From Pyropia yezoensis (taxonomy: Eukaryota; Rhodophyta; Bangiophyceae; Bangiales; Bangiaceae), in contig CM020618.1 of assembly GCA_009829735.1 (NCBI GenBank), forward strand, positions 24,847,346 through 24,911,345: a stretch of 64,000 bases of DNA. Reading direction: 5' to 3'. Both the position numbers and the translations under genes were made by a program. Below the pieces are notes generated by a model, which did no database searches, was not told where the DNA came from, and saw only the letters and a program-made list of their open reading frames with translations. Below, piece by piece: positions 28,699-40,565 of the stretch (position 1 is its first letter; each line of letters starts with the position of its first letter).

Positions 28699-31600
28699 GA
28701 CCTCCCCCCGGTGGTGGACGGGGGTGGTGGTGGTGGGGGGAAGGGCGGGGGGGGGGGGGTGTGGGGTGTGGGGTGGGGTGAATGGGTGGGTGGGTGGGTG
28801 GGTGGGTGGGTGGGTGGGTAGGTAGCGGGCTGTCAGATGTGGAACAGAGGGGGAGGGAGGAAGGAGAGTCTGGAGGGGGGGAGGGAGCAAGAAGGGTGCA
28901 GCCGGGGTGGCCAGGGGAGCAGGGACGGGCAGAAGAGGGGGGGGGGGGAGGGGGACCACCCAGTGTCCCACGCCCACCACACCGACGCTGGGGGAGATGC
29001 CGCCGGCGAGACGCTGTGCCGACGCCCGCGACAAGGACAATGTCGTCGGCGGCGGCGGCGGTGGCGGGGGTGAGAGGGTGAGGGTCAGGGCTGCGACGGC
29101 GGTGATGCTGATGCGGATGCGGGTGCTGCCGCTGCCGCTGGGTCGTCGCCGCCGTCCCCGCCGCCACCGCCGCGCCGTCCGTCGGGGTCTCTGCCCTCAA
29201 CAACGCACCCCCCCCCCCGCCCCCGGTCGACGGATGACCGCGACGGTGACGGCGGCGGCGACGGCGGCGGCTGCAGCAAACTGCGGCAGAGGCGGTAGGG
29301 GGGGTGGGGGGGGGACAAGACCACCAAAAAGAAAAAGGCCAGGCGCAGACAGACGGCGGGCAGGCAGCGCGTCTTGGCGCGGGAGCGGCGGCGCCGCCCG
29401 CGTGCCCGCCCACCCGCGGCGACGGCGGCCGCCACACCCAGCCTGGCCGCCGCCGGGAAGCGACCTCCGCGCCGCCGCGCGCCTGCAGGGGGGTGGTAGA
29501 TAGGGGGGGGGGGGGGGGGGGAAGGGGGCACGCACACACCCCTTGGCCAAACGCGCGGCCGCCGTCGGGCGCCCAGGGGGGCGCCCGCCCCCCTGGCCGC
29601 CGCCGGTCCGCCGTGGCGGCGCGGGAGGCCAGGGGGTCACCCCCGCTGGGACAGCGGCGCGGGGGGCCTGCCCCACCCCCCCCCCCCCTCCCCCCCCGGC
29701 TCCCCCCCCCCCTTCCCCCCGCCACCGCGTGCGCCAACGCGCTCCCATCGCTGCACGCAGCGACGGTCGGCGGGGGCTCTCGAGGGTTGGCCCCGCCCCC
29801 TCCCCCCCCCCCAGACGGTACTGTCGATGGCAGGAGGGTTGGTGGGAGGGGCGGTCGGGCGGGCGGGCGGGCGGGCGGGTTGGGATTAGGTGGGGGGGGG
29901 GGGGGGGGTGGGGGGAACGGGGACGGGGTGGGGGGGATTGGCCGTGCGGCGGCGGTGGCGGCGGCGCCACCCCCCCCCCCCCCCTCCCCCACGGAACTGG
30001 CCGGCGGGGCAGTGTCCACCAACATTGGTGGGGGGGGCGACACTGCAGACGCCTCGGTGGGGGGGGGGGGGGGGGACGGCGGCGGCGCGGCGCACGCACG
30101 CACGACCGGGGCGGGGCTCTTCCCACCTCCCCCCCCCCCCCCATTGACGGTGCCAGCGTGGAGGAACCACGTTGGGCGGGGGGACGCGGGGGCGCGCGCG
30201 GCCGGGCGGGGTGCGCAGCGGGGTGGGTGGGGGGGGGAGGGGGGGGGAGGGAGGGAGAGGGACACACACCCCCGCGATCGCTGCGGTGGCGCAGGGGGCA
30301 CGTTTTGAAAAAAAGAGGAAACACGCACAGGCGCGGCTGTTGGAGGGTGGGGGGGGGGGGGGGGGTGGTGGGGGGTGGGAGAGGCGGAGGAGGGGCACGC
30401 GGGGAGTGGCCGATGATAGGGGGAGCCGCTCCGTTCGTTTGAAATAGGGTGACGGGGGATGGATGGGTTGCCGGATGAGCGCGTTTTTGAATGGTGATGG
30501 TGATGGGTTGGGTGGGGGCGACGGAAGACAAAAAGTAGCCACGGTCGCCGTCGGAGGGTGGCCCCCCCCCCCCCCCCCCCCCCGCTGGTGGGACGGGGCG
30601 CCCACCCGGCAAGGCGGCCGGCGGTGCCTCAACAGGAGGTAGCGCTGTCGAGAGGAGGGGGGGGGGGGTAGGTAGGGACGCTGTCGAGACGGCGGTCGCT
30701 GTCGAGAGGGGGGGGGAGAGGGGGACGGACGGAAGAAGCGGGCGGGCGCTCGTGGGCGGGAAGGGCAGGCGAACAAGACAAGAGGGGGGGGATGTAAGGG
30801 AGGGGGAGGCGCAAGGCTGACAAAGGAGGGGGAGGGGGCGCGGCGACTGTCGCCGCCGCTATTTTGCACCGCCGCCGCCGCCGCCACCCTGTCCGCTGCC
30901 CACTACTGCGGCGGGTGGCCGAGTGGCCGCGGGCGTGGGGCGCCGTCGCGGCCCGCGGCGCGGGTGGGCAACCGCGCCCAGACGACGGGGCACCGCGGGG
31001 GGACGCTCTGCAAGCTCTGGCAGCTGGTGGCCAAGCGCTGTAGTTACCTCCCCCGCCATGGGCGACGGCGGCCACGGGCCGCGCGGCTGGTCGCGCGGCC
31101 GTCCCCCCGTGGAACGCACCGCCCATGTGCCCGTTGAGAGGGGTGGTGGCGCTCGGGCGGCGGCCGGGGGGGGGGGGGGGGGGGGGGGAGCTGCCAGGGT
31201 GCCCGCCCGTGGCCTCAGGCCGACGCGCGCAGAGACGCGGTGGCCAAAACCCCTCCCGCCCGCCGGGTCTGTGGGCGTCGCCCCCATCCGCCGTTGTTTT
31301 CTGCAGCCGCCGCCCTGACCTGTCCCGGACCCCCAAGGGTCACCCCGCCGGCGGGCGCTTGGCTGGCGGACGGCTGGGACCTGCACGGCGTGCCTAGACG
31401 CAAACGAACAAAGGAATGCAAAACCGCGCCACGCACGCCCCACGAGAGCCCACACGCACCGCCTACCGCCGCTGGGCGGCTGCATGGAGCACAGGCGTGC
31501 AGCGACGGGGGGGGGGAGGGGGGGGGGGGGGGGAGGAGGAGGAGGAGCCGTGCGGCGAGTCGCCGCACGCCCCCGTCCACTGCACCCCTGGCGGTGGCGG

Positions 31601-32424
31601 CCCACGGCCGGCAGGGACGAGCGCCGACTTGCATGGCGCTCCCGGGGCGGCGGGGGGGGGGGGTAGGGGTGGAGGAGAGGTCCGCAACGGTGGGGGGGGG
31701 GCGGCGGCCCGCCGTGGCGTCGGCTACCCCCGCCGCCGCGGGGGACAGGGGGCAGGAGCTGCCGCGCGTGGCGGTGCGGCACCCCTCCACCCCCCCCCAC
31801 CCCCCAGCCCCCCCCGGCGCGCCCCCCCCCCCCCCCCCCCCCCCCCCACGAGCACCCCCCCGGGCCCCCGTGTCTGTGCCGCGTCCATCCCTCGCGGGGA
31901 CGGCACGCGCGGCACGCGCGTGCCGCACGGCGGTTGCCGCGTGTGGGACGCCGCACCGCCCCGCCGCCACCCCCCCCCCCTCTGCCGCCTGCCCGGAAAA
32001 AGAAAAAGAACGCAACCCGACGCGCCGCCCAGCCGGGGCGGTGGCCGCGAGGGACGGGGGCGCCCCCTCCCACCCGCCCCGCCCACCCGGTGCGGGGGGC
32101 CCCCACTGCGGCAGCAGCGGGGAGCCGCCGCCCCCACGCGGGGCGGGCGCGCGTGCCAGCATGACGGGTGCGCACGCCGCCGCCGCCACCGTCGGTGACG
32201 CCTCGGCCGGCAGGGGCCCATCATCGCACCTTGCCGCCACCCCCCAACAGCCTCCCCGCCGCCGCCGCCGCCGCCGCTGCAACCGCCACCGCCGCCGCCG
32301 CTGCAACCGCCACCGCCGCCGCCGCCCGTATACCCCAGCCGCTACCGCCACTGCGACCGCCGATTGCCACCGGCACCCCCCCCCGCGGGCGCCCAACCCC
32401 CCCCCCCACCCCCCCTCCCCCCCC
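28699..32424. other. Simple-sequence region, no confident gene
   Basis: Dominated by G- and C-homopolymers up to about 20 bases, GGC/GGT repeats and CTGTCGAGA-type repeats. Long open frames exist on both strands and in several frames because stops are rare at this composition. Short coding-like islands occur (for example ADDIVLVAGVGTA on the minus strand near 29040), but no consistent frame or splice pair joins them. Confidence 0.5.
28783..28818 (+). repeat. (TGGG)9 microsatellite
   Basis: Nine perfect TGGG units upstream of the three-exon minus-strand gene. G-rich on the plus strand and able to form G-quadruplexes. Confidence 0.95.
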
Positions 32425-32641
32425 TTACTCCATGCTGTCCTCCTCCCCCTCCTGGTAGGGCTCGGCAAGCGCCGCCAGCCGCATCTGCGCGTTGGCGCCC
32501 TGCAGCTGGGACAGGACCCCCCACAGGCGGGCGTGCTCCGCCGCCACGTGCCGCGCGTGGGACACCACGTCCGCCGTCAGGCGCGCCACAAACTCTGTCT
32601 GCCGCGGCACCTGCCGCGACCGCGACGACGCGGGCGTGTCC

Positions 32642-32682
<41 letters not shown>

Positions 32683-33622
32683 TCCCCCGCCACCGCCACC
32701 GCCGCCGCAGTCGCCAGCGTCTGCGTCCCCACTCCCGCTGCCACTCCCGCCGCCGTCGACGCCGGCGTCGCCGTCAATCACGTCGGGCAGCTTGACCGCC
32801 TTGTCCTCCACCGACGCCAGCAGCGCCGAGCCGTCGGCGCCCAGCCGCTCCCGCCCGGCCTGCACGTGGGTGGTCAGCAGCGCCACCGCTGCGGGTGTCC
32901 ACACCTTGGCCCCGCCCCCGCCGCCGCCGCCGCCGCCGCCAGTGGCCCCGCCGAGCCCCCCACCACCACCGTCATCGCTGCCGCCGCCCCCATCCATACC
33001 CGCCGCTCCCGTCCCCGCCCCCGTCGCCGTCGCCGTCCCTGCTCTCGCCCCGGTGGCTGCCGCCACCGCGGCAGCGGCTGTCGCCGCCACGCTCCCCACC
33101 CCCCCCCCCCCCCACCCCCACCCCCCCCTCCCAGGAGTGTCCCCCCAGCGCTGCCCGACGCGGCCGACACGGTCGCCGCCGCGGCCCGCACCCCCCCGCC
33201 CCCCCCCCCCCTCCATGGCCGCGGCCACCCCCTCCGCCCCCCCCCCCCCCCCGGCGGCGGCGGGGCCTTGGCGCGGCTCTTGGCCACCACCGTATCCATC
33301 GCGGCGCGGAGGTCCACGTTGGCGGCCTCGAGGGCGGCCGCCCGTTCCAGGAACGCGTCCACGTCGGTGGCCGCCAGGTCGGGGGGGGTGGCCACGTCGG
33401 CGAGGCACGGCGGCAGGCCGCCCGCGAGCGCGCCGGCCGCGTCGCCGTCGTCGGCGTCGACGGCGACGCGCGCCAGCCGGCGCCGCGCCGTGACGAGCGG
33501 GGGGGGGGGGGGGGGGGGGAGCGGAAGGCGCCCGCGGGTGCGGCGTCGCCCTGGTACTCGACCGCCGCCGCCGCCGCGCGGGCGGGGCGGGCGGCGGCGC
33601 GGGGGCGGGGGGCGGGCGCCAT
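32425..33622 (-). CDS. Unknown helical/coiled-coil-like protein, reading frame broken at homopolymers
   Basis: Protein-like segments lie in three frames on the minus strand. The start MAPAPRPRAAARPA (33622) runs to FRSPPPP. After a run of about 21 C on the coding strand, another frame gives RRRLARVAVDADDGD ... DVDAFLERAAALEAANVDL ... VVAKSRAK. After further G-runs a third frame gives KVWTPAAVALLTTHVQAGRERL ... LLASVEDKAVKLPDVID, a Gly stretch, and TEFVARLTADVVSHARHVAAEH ... YQEGEEDSME before the TAG at 32425. The amphipathic, Leu- and Ala-spaced segments suggest helices or coiled coil. Every frame change falls in a G/C homopolymer, which points to assembly indels or slippage more than true decay. 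I cannot name the family. Confidence 0.45.
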
Positions 33623-35170
33623 GCTCCGGCAGCGGCAAGGTTGGGAGGGGGGGGAGGCGGAGGGGGGGGAGGAGGGTAGGGGGGGAGGGCGGCCAAGGGA
33701 AGGCGGGGGGGGGGGGGTGGGGGGGGGGAAGAGGGGGGATGACGGCAGCAACGGCGGCGGGAGGGGAAGCGGAACCGGACCGACTTGGGAGGGGGGGGAC
33801 GTTTTCGGTGGGGGGGGAGGCGCGGACGGCAACAGGCGGACGCGCAGAGCGCGGCCCGCAGTTCAACCCCGCGGGGTGGCAGCCGCCGCCGCCGCAGGGC
33901 GAGCGCCCAACACCTTCTACAGTTCACTCGGCAGTATGTGGGTTCACGGGGCGCGTGCCCACCACTACCCCCAGTGCGGAGGGAGGGCGTGGCTGCGCGG
34001 CGCCACGGCCGCCACAAGCACCCGTCCTGCTGCGCGGGATGGGGAAGCGGCTCACGAGTGCGGGTTGGACCCACCGCCACGAGCGTGTGGTTGCGACTGG
34101 GAACGCTTCACCAAAGGTATGTAGTACCCCCCTCTCTTCACTGGCGCGCGATAGAATCGATCTGCGAGGGATGCTTTGCCTCCCAGACGTCGTTGTTCAT
34201 CCCTTGACATCCTCCTCTAGTCAGGCCTGATCAAGGGTATCTCCGCTTACTACACGTGTAACAAACAAGGGCACCTGAAGTACTTACAGCCAAAACTTTC
34301 CACCGAATAGGGTTGCTCTCTCCTGGGCTGAGGCGTGATTTGTGACCACGAGAAACACAAGTCAGAACCATGCTTGTCACGAGTTTAATGTATGCATTTT
34401 AATTTTAAGTAATGCATCGATTAAAGCGAAGATTAATTAAGCACCGGAACCGACAGTTGCCGTAATCATACAGCACTTATCGGCAGTAAGTATACAAAAA
34501 CCTTGTAAGTGAGTCCTCTATTGTTGGAATGCAAAGCTGCCGAGTACACACCACTGCCGATACGATTCGCAACACGACCGTCGCTCACTGCACTACGCTG
34601 GTGGCCGCCCTGGCCACCATCGCCCGGCGGCACCAGGCGACGTCGGGGGTGGGGGCGGCTGCACTGGCGGCTCTGGTGGTGGTGCCGTCGGCGGTGTCGC
34701 CCGCGACGGTCGCGGTGGTGGGGGAGGGAGGGGCGGACACAGCGGCCAGCCTGGCCCTCCTTGCCACCGACACTGAAGCAGTCGCGGCGGGCGCCGATGG
34801 TGGAGACGGTGGTGGTGGAGCGCAGGCGGTGGATGGCCGGCAGAAGCCGATGCCGCGCCAGCCGCAACCGCCGCCGCGTCGACCGACGCCTGTGGCAAAA
34901 CCGGCTCACAGTGGCCTCCACCAAGTTGGTGGCAACGGTGAGGGTGCCTCTCGTTATGTTGAGAACCGGAAGAAGTGCAAGCCGCACCCACACTGTCCCT
35001 GCTGAGGGGCAAACCCCCCACTACAAAACAAGAAGATAGTGTGTGGGCCAACAGTTTCTTGGTCGGGACGGGGAAGCGAGGCCAATCCCCGCTGTCCCTC
35101 CTCTTATCCCCCCAGGGTCCCCTCAGAATCTCGCCACTCAGAATCTCCCACTCCAGCACCTGCCCACCGG
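33623..35170. other. Composition boundary and non-coding stretch
   Basis: From about 34,090 the sequence switches from extreme GC and homopolymers to ordinary composition, with an AT-rich patch at about 34,370-34,450. A 158-codon Ala/Val-rich frame at 34529-35005 (+) is the only sizeable ORF; it has no recognisable motif and I give it little weight. Confidence 0.4.
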
Positions 35171-35360
35171 ACCACACGAAAATTCAAGACGGTAAAATGC
35201 AGAAAACCCTCAAGTCCAAGATGGACTTTCTACTGCGCTAACTATCCCTAACTTCGGGAATATGGACCCAAATGCATGGGGAGAAACGGGTAAGACTAGC
35301 TGCCTGCCGTCCCTTGTGTGGCGCGTGTTGCCCCTTACCTGGGTTTAATACTGCCACAAC
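35171..35360 (-). repeat. Diverged direct repeat, possible 3' LTR
   Basis: Alignable along about 190 bp with 42911-43100, sharing CCACACGAAAATTCAAGAC, CAGAAAACCCT, TGTGTGGCGC and CTGCCACA in order. LTR boundaries are not sharp. Confidence 0.6.
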
Positions 35361-35369
35361 GCCGACTCG

Positions 35370-36416
35370 GTGGCGGCTGCGGCGGCGGCCACAACGGCAG
35401 CCCTGCGGACGCTCATTGAGTGGGAGAGTATTGAGCACAAGTGGCGCTGGCCCTCACATGGGCCCAAGGATCAAGGCGCACTTCGCCAGTTCCTGTGGGT
35501 TTGCCCCAAACTTCACGGCGGACGAGTCGTCCTCAAGGAGGGTTTGGGCATCGAAAACTACCCCTATGCCCCGGGGGTGGAGCGTAACACGGCACCGCCC
35601 CCTAACAAGAGCTCCGTCATAGGTGTCGCCACCCATGAAGAGTATAGGGCGCAAGGCGCCGCGGCGGCCCCAACACGGGGTCGCGGCTACCCTCGGACCC
35701 CGCCTATGAGGCATCCATCTCCTCATCCGCCTGTACCTTTCCAACCGCACGGGGACATCCCGATCGGTCTTGTGGTCGAGTCCTGCACACCTGTCCCCCA
35801 ACTTGGGGGCCACGCTACTTACGATCTAACCCAAGTTGGTGTTGCCGTCGGCTCCTTTGACATCAGAGATAATGATCACCACGTTGGTGCGTACCATCTC
35901 GTGGCTGGCCGCGTCGCCTGCCACTCTTCAAGTGTCTGAGGCCCTCAAATTGAGGATCGTGCTCGCGCCGTCGTTGCGACAGCCAGCTGTGAGTCCGTGG
36001 CGGAGTGTATGACGACCGAATTGGCTCGCATTTGCTCAGTTATGCCATTTTCGGCCCCACTTGGGCGCGGCATGCTTCGGGCGAGCCGAGCGTATACACC
36101 TCCTCGTCGTCGTCGGCGCCACTCGCGGCGCTCTCCTTCTGTATCTGACGACGAGTTGGCTTACTCCGCGTCGGAGTCATCCACCCCGTCCGAGACCGAG
36201 TCCGTCCGTCGTCTGCGTTGCCAACGTGCGCGCAAGACCAAGCAAGCAAGTAGCCGCGGTCGTCGTCACATTCGTGACAGTGACGGTCGTGACGACTCCG
36301 ACTTGGAGCCGCCGGCCCCGCCCACAACCGGTGATCGTTACCGACGTGGGTCTCGCCGCAGGCCTCCACGTGAGGGCCAGGGTCGTGGTGGTGGGGAGTG
36401 TAGCATGCGTGCCTAG
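35370..36416 (+). other. Two plus-strand ORFs antisense to the Gypsy element's 3' region
   Basis: 35370-35939 codes 189 residues starting MAAAAAATTAALRTL, with LIEWESIEHKWRW and ALRQFLWVCPKLHGG. 35997-36416 codes 139 residues with Arg/Ser clusters (PPRRRRRHSRRSPSVSDDEL, SASESSTPSETES, GRRHIRDSDGRDDSDLE). The composition of the second looks more protein-like than its antisense. They may be antisense ORFs of the retroelement or a captured gene. No family recognised. Confidence 0.35.
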
Positions 36417-36832
36417 TTGGCAGCTGCCTTTGTTGTGAGAGTGAGAGGGTTAGGGCTGTAGTTAAAGCCACTTTGCGTACCACATCGACTTTGAAGCACT
36501 CTCGAGGTATGGCCAACTGACCCTTCCTCATGTTGAGGGAGGGCAATCTGGGTCTATATCATTCCGAGAGCAGTGCGCCGGGACATTCTCAGCGGTGAGG
36601 TCCTCTGCACATTCCCCTGTACCGTCTTTGGCGCGGTAACCAAACCAACGCACCCTCAACATGAGGCGGTTAGTTTCCTCATCTCACCCGTGATCGATGA
36701 ACTTTTCGAACACGTTTTCCTGCGGGCCGTGGTTGGCCGCAGGGAGCGAAGGTAGATGCCACGCCTTGAGCGCACGCGCCCAAGCCGGGTCGCCCTAACG
36801 AGGTGGTGCAACTTTCACCACGCCCTGTCCGT

Positions 36833-37747
36833 TTACTGCACGGATCCCATCGTCACTCTCGATGGTGAACCGCCGCCCATCCGTACGAAGGACATGATAC
36901 CGTCCCTTCGTTTGGAACACCAGGTTACCCGCATTTGAAGTATGCGAATGTGCCAGCACCCGCTCACCCTGCTCGGGGACGTGCTTGGCGTGACGCACCT
37001 TCTCATCAAAGTACGGTTGTAGCGCTTTTGCACTTTGTCCAACTCAGCCCTGACTATTGGGATGAGCTTCTCAAGCCTAGCAGCAAACTCCACCTTACTC
37101 TGCGTAGGAGTAGGTGTCCCGCCACCGGCCTCCCTAGTTGGGAGCGGCCGCTGTACAGCAATAGATCGCACACGGCGCGGAGTCATGAAAGCGAGGGGTG
37201 CGTCGCCCGTAGAAGAGTGAACGTGCGAGTTGCAGGCGGTATTCAAAATAGAAATGTATTGGTCCCACGTTTTCACGTGCTCACTCACATAGTGGCGCAG
37301 CTGCCGAACAATAGTTCTGTTGAAGCCCTCCACCTGCCCATTAGTTGGTGGGTGGTAGGGGATGGCATAGTTTGCCCGAACCCCCAACACATCCAGCACT
37401 CTCTGAAACAGTACGGACGCAAATTGCGGTCCGTTATCCGATAGTGTACTGTTTGGAATGCCATACGCGGCGACCCAGTGATCCAGCAAGGCTGACACGA
37501 CCGTCATAGCCGTGATCTCTGCCAGTGGGATCGCTCTCGTAAGTTTCGTGAAGCGATCGCAGATGACCAGGAGATCCTGGTCGGTATCCTCAGTCACTTC
37601 CAGGGGCCCAAGGGTGTCCATCGCCAACGCGGCGAAGGGCTCCTTAGCCGGGAACAGCCACATGGCCGTAGTGGGCCGCGGTTCCATCAGGCGATTTTGC
37701 GCACAACTTGTGCATGCCGCCACCCAACTGTAGATGTACACGACCAT
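36833..37747 (-). pseudogene. Retroviral-type integrase of the Gypsy element
   Basis: Contains the CTSC part of the zinc-binding region, then the catalytic core with Asp44 (AMDTLGPL), Asp104 (LSDNGPQF) and Glu140 (NGQVEGFNRT), numbered from the start of the open segment. The spacing is the classical D,D-35-E. The core looks intact. The C-terminal part shifts frame near 36,990, continuing in the overlapping frame at 36795-36998 (VRHAKHVPEQGERV). No chromodomain is visible. Confidence 0.88.
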
Positions 37748-37785
37748 AGAGTTGGTGGTACATGTGGTGGTGGTGGCCAGTAGTA

Positions 37786-38328
37786 TCAGGTCCTCAGGGT
37801 CTCAAAGAGTTTACTGGACCCTAGGTGTCCACCTGTAGGAGCATTATGCTCCCGCTCAAGGATACTGTCCTTGAGGGACGATGGGACAAAAAGTTGTTCA
37901 GTCCCCTGGATCGCCCCTCTCCTCGAGCGGAGGCCAACATCTCGGACGAACAACCGTGTCTCCGCCACTACGTAAAGCGCCTCCCTCTGCGACTTGCAGA
38001 AGAGATCTTCGGCCTGGGAGTCCACCATAACGTGCACCTTCAGGGGCAAGTACTTCTCATTCCCTGGCGCCTCGGGGTTCAGCACCTGCCCCGAGCGCGT
38101 GCCTACCCCCACGATAGGAGTGTCATCATCGATAGGGTTAGTATCCATCCTCTCGGTAGGTACCCGAGAAAGGCCGTCGGCCAAGGCATGTTGTCGGCTG
38201 GGGCGGTACTTAATATTAGTGTTGAAGGGCGCCAGTCGCACCTGCCACCTGTTAAGGCGAGTGTCGGTACAATACGTCTTAAAGATGAACTGCAACGCGC
38301 GGTGGTCACATGGTGTGGAACTTCTCAA
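37786..38328 (-). pseudogene. RNase H end and connection domain of the Gypsy polyprotein
   Basis: Begins in the RNase H DHRALQF motif and continues through NRWQVRLAPFNTNIKYRPS and HALADGLSR, typical of the end of Gypsy RNase H. A linker runs towards the integrase. It is out of frame with the preceding polymerase segment. Confidence 0.85.
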
Positions 38329-39349
38329 ACTCCAGGTACTGACGAAGTAGCGCTACTGCCCACACCACTGCGAGTCCTTCCAACTCCGTGACTCCGTAGT
38401 TTCGCTCCGCCGAGTTCAGCCCCTTGCTGAAATAACCTACCGGCAGGTACTCCTTGTCCGGCTGCTGCTGCAGCAACACACAACGAAGTTGGTCATAGCT
38501 AGCATCCACGTCAAGGACGTAGTGGCCTCCCAACCTGGAAATAGCGAAGATGGGAGGGTTCAGCAGCTGATCCCGAAGGATCACAAAGGCCGTCTGCTCC
38601 ACGCGACTTGGGGGAGGCAGCTTCTTTGGCAGCGTCGAGCTAAATAGCTCGTTCAGGGGCTCCGCTACCTTGGCGAAGCCCTTTGTGAAACGTCGGTACA
38701 CGTTACACATCCCGAGGATGCTCCTCATATGGGTCTGTGTCCGGGGGTACTGGGACTTACGAATGGCCTTCAAATTCTTCTCGTTGACACTGCGGCGCCC
38801 CGGGCGGACAACATGTCCCAATCATTCCACCGCCTGAGTGAAGAGGCGGCACTTGCTGGCATTCAGCGATACTCCGGCGTCAGCAAGTAGCTTGAACACC
38901 TGACCAAGATGCTCCATGTGTTCTTCCGGAGTTCGGAAGAACACAATGATGTCGTCTGGGTACACAAGACAGTTCTGCCACCGTTTTCCGGCCTGAGTCA
39001 TGTCCATGGCGCGCTGGAGAGTTGTCGGCGCCTTGCACAGCCCAAACGGCAACCGCTTGCACTGATATGTACCACATTGACATTTAAAGGTATTTTTATG
39101 CCTGTCCTCCGGGGGAAAGGGAATTTGCCAGTACCCCGCGTTACAGTCTAGGGTGGAGAACACGTTTGCCCTCCCCAAGAAGTCCAAACAGTCATCCATC
39201 CTAGGAAGAGGGTAACTTTCCTTCACCGTGCTCTCGTTGAGCTTACGGCAATCTATACAGAACCGTGGGATTCCATCTGGTTTGGCGACAATTACCACCG
39301 GACTCGCCCACTCGTCGTTACAGGCCTCAGTCACACCTAGGGCCTCCAT
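38306..39349 (-). pseudogene. Reverse transcriptase of the Gypsy element, interrupted by a stop
   Basis: RT motifs run in order: DEWASPVVIVAKPDG, FCIDCRKLNE, YPLPRMDD, FSTLDCNAGYWQI, RLPFGLCKAP and the catalytic box LVYPDDIIVF. After the in-frame TGA at 38822-38824 the same frame continues with LGHVVRPG, the thumb region, and the start of RNase H (YVLDVDASYDQL). The catalytic box reads YPDD where Y-[LIVMF]-DD is usual, a further sign of decay or an unusual variant. Confidence 0.92.
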
Positions 39350-39472
39350 GCGAGCAACTTGCTATTTGACGAGGGCCCTTTAACGGGGCTCTCCCCTATA
39401 CGGTTGTTGACGTATAGGGGCCACTCCGAGCTTCAACTCGATCCGGTGTTCCGTGGCTTTCATGAGTCCCAA

Positions 39473-40310
39473 TTAACCATCCCACAACTTGTGATATTGG
39501 TCCAAGAGGCGTTGAGCTTGAACCCGTAACTTGGGCGGAACATTCTCCATGTCCACTTGGGGTCGAGGAGGGGCTGCCGACTTGGCTTTGTGCCTCTCCG
39601 GCTCGGGCTTCGTGCCGCTGGCCGCACCCACATTGAGGGTGACCGCTATCGCGGGTCCCTCATGTTGGTCGATATAAACGAATTTGGCTCCCGACTTGAA
39701 GTACTTGGGTGAGGAACTGAGGTTCATCACCTGGACCTTCCATGCGACTCCGGCTTTGGAGTCCATCGTGCAAAAGGCAGCATTCACTTGATGCTTTCGA
39801 GCAAGACGGGGGTTAGGGTGCACCAACCCGTTCCCCGTGTATTCAGTTACCACGTCCACTTGCGCCACCGAGTTGAGAGGCACCGTAACTTCATGGGCCA
39901 GACGCAAAGTAGCAGTGAGCCTCTCTGATACTGTACAAGCAGGATTCGACTGTGAGACTGTCACAGGAGCCACAGACTTCCCTTTTCCAAGGATCGGGAT
40001 AGGCTCCCCATTCATCAACTTGACCCAATACTCAGGGCCACAAATCAAAGGCACTTGAGTCACCACATGAGGGGTACCCAGAAGCAGGGGCACGGACATG
40101 TTCTCAACTAAACCGTACGTCACATCGACCTCATGGGACGCCAGCCTAGCTGGCAGGGTCACGGCATCCACAATGGGAAGTATCCCACCATTGATGTCAA
40201 TCACACAGTTGGCCTTGGACCTCCAACGTTAGAGTTCCACCTCTTTATGCAGCAGCGACTCGCTTATCAATGAAGAGCCTGAGCCAGTATCAACTACGAT
40301 ATGGGCACAG
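39473..40310 (-). pseudogene. Aspartic protease region of the Gypsy polyprotein
   Basis: The active-site motif HIVVDTGSGSSLI lies at about 40265-40300 and is followed after about 15 codons by an in-frame TAA (40229-40231). The frame then resumes with VIDINGGILPIVDAVTLPA and VPLLLGTPHVV, the flap and second-strand region of retropepsins. The open segment ends at 39473. Confidence 0.8.
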
Positions 40311-40565
40311 CATGCACGGCCTGGGGTAGTTGCACCCGGCCAGCCACCTGGAAATTCTCTCCTGTCAGCACGGCGATGACCCAACGCGGGTTTACGTTCT
40401 TAGGGAGTCCTACCCGAGGTGGGCGGACCGCTTTGGGTCGGCATAGAATCCGACAGGACTGGTTCGTCCTCCTGACCCACTTATCCGAGGCTGCCGCTGT
40501 GAGTTTCTGACGTCCAGCTCCAGCGGTCACTCGTTTTCCCCCGACGTGGCTTCGGAGTCGGAGGG

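Noticed and set aside
28783-28818. (TGGG)9 as telomere-like repeat
   Set aside because: Too short, no TTAGGG-type variant, and interior to a gene-bearing contig.
31240-34230. 996-codon plus-strand open frame
   Set aside because: Runs through homopolymers and lies antisense to the better-supported minus-strand segments at 32.4-33.6 kb; composition is repeat translation.
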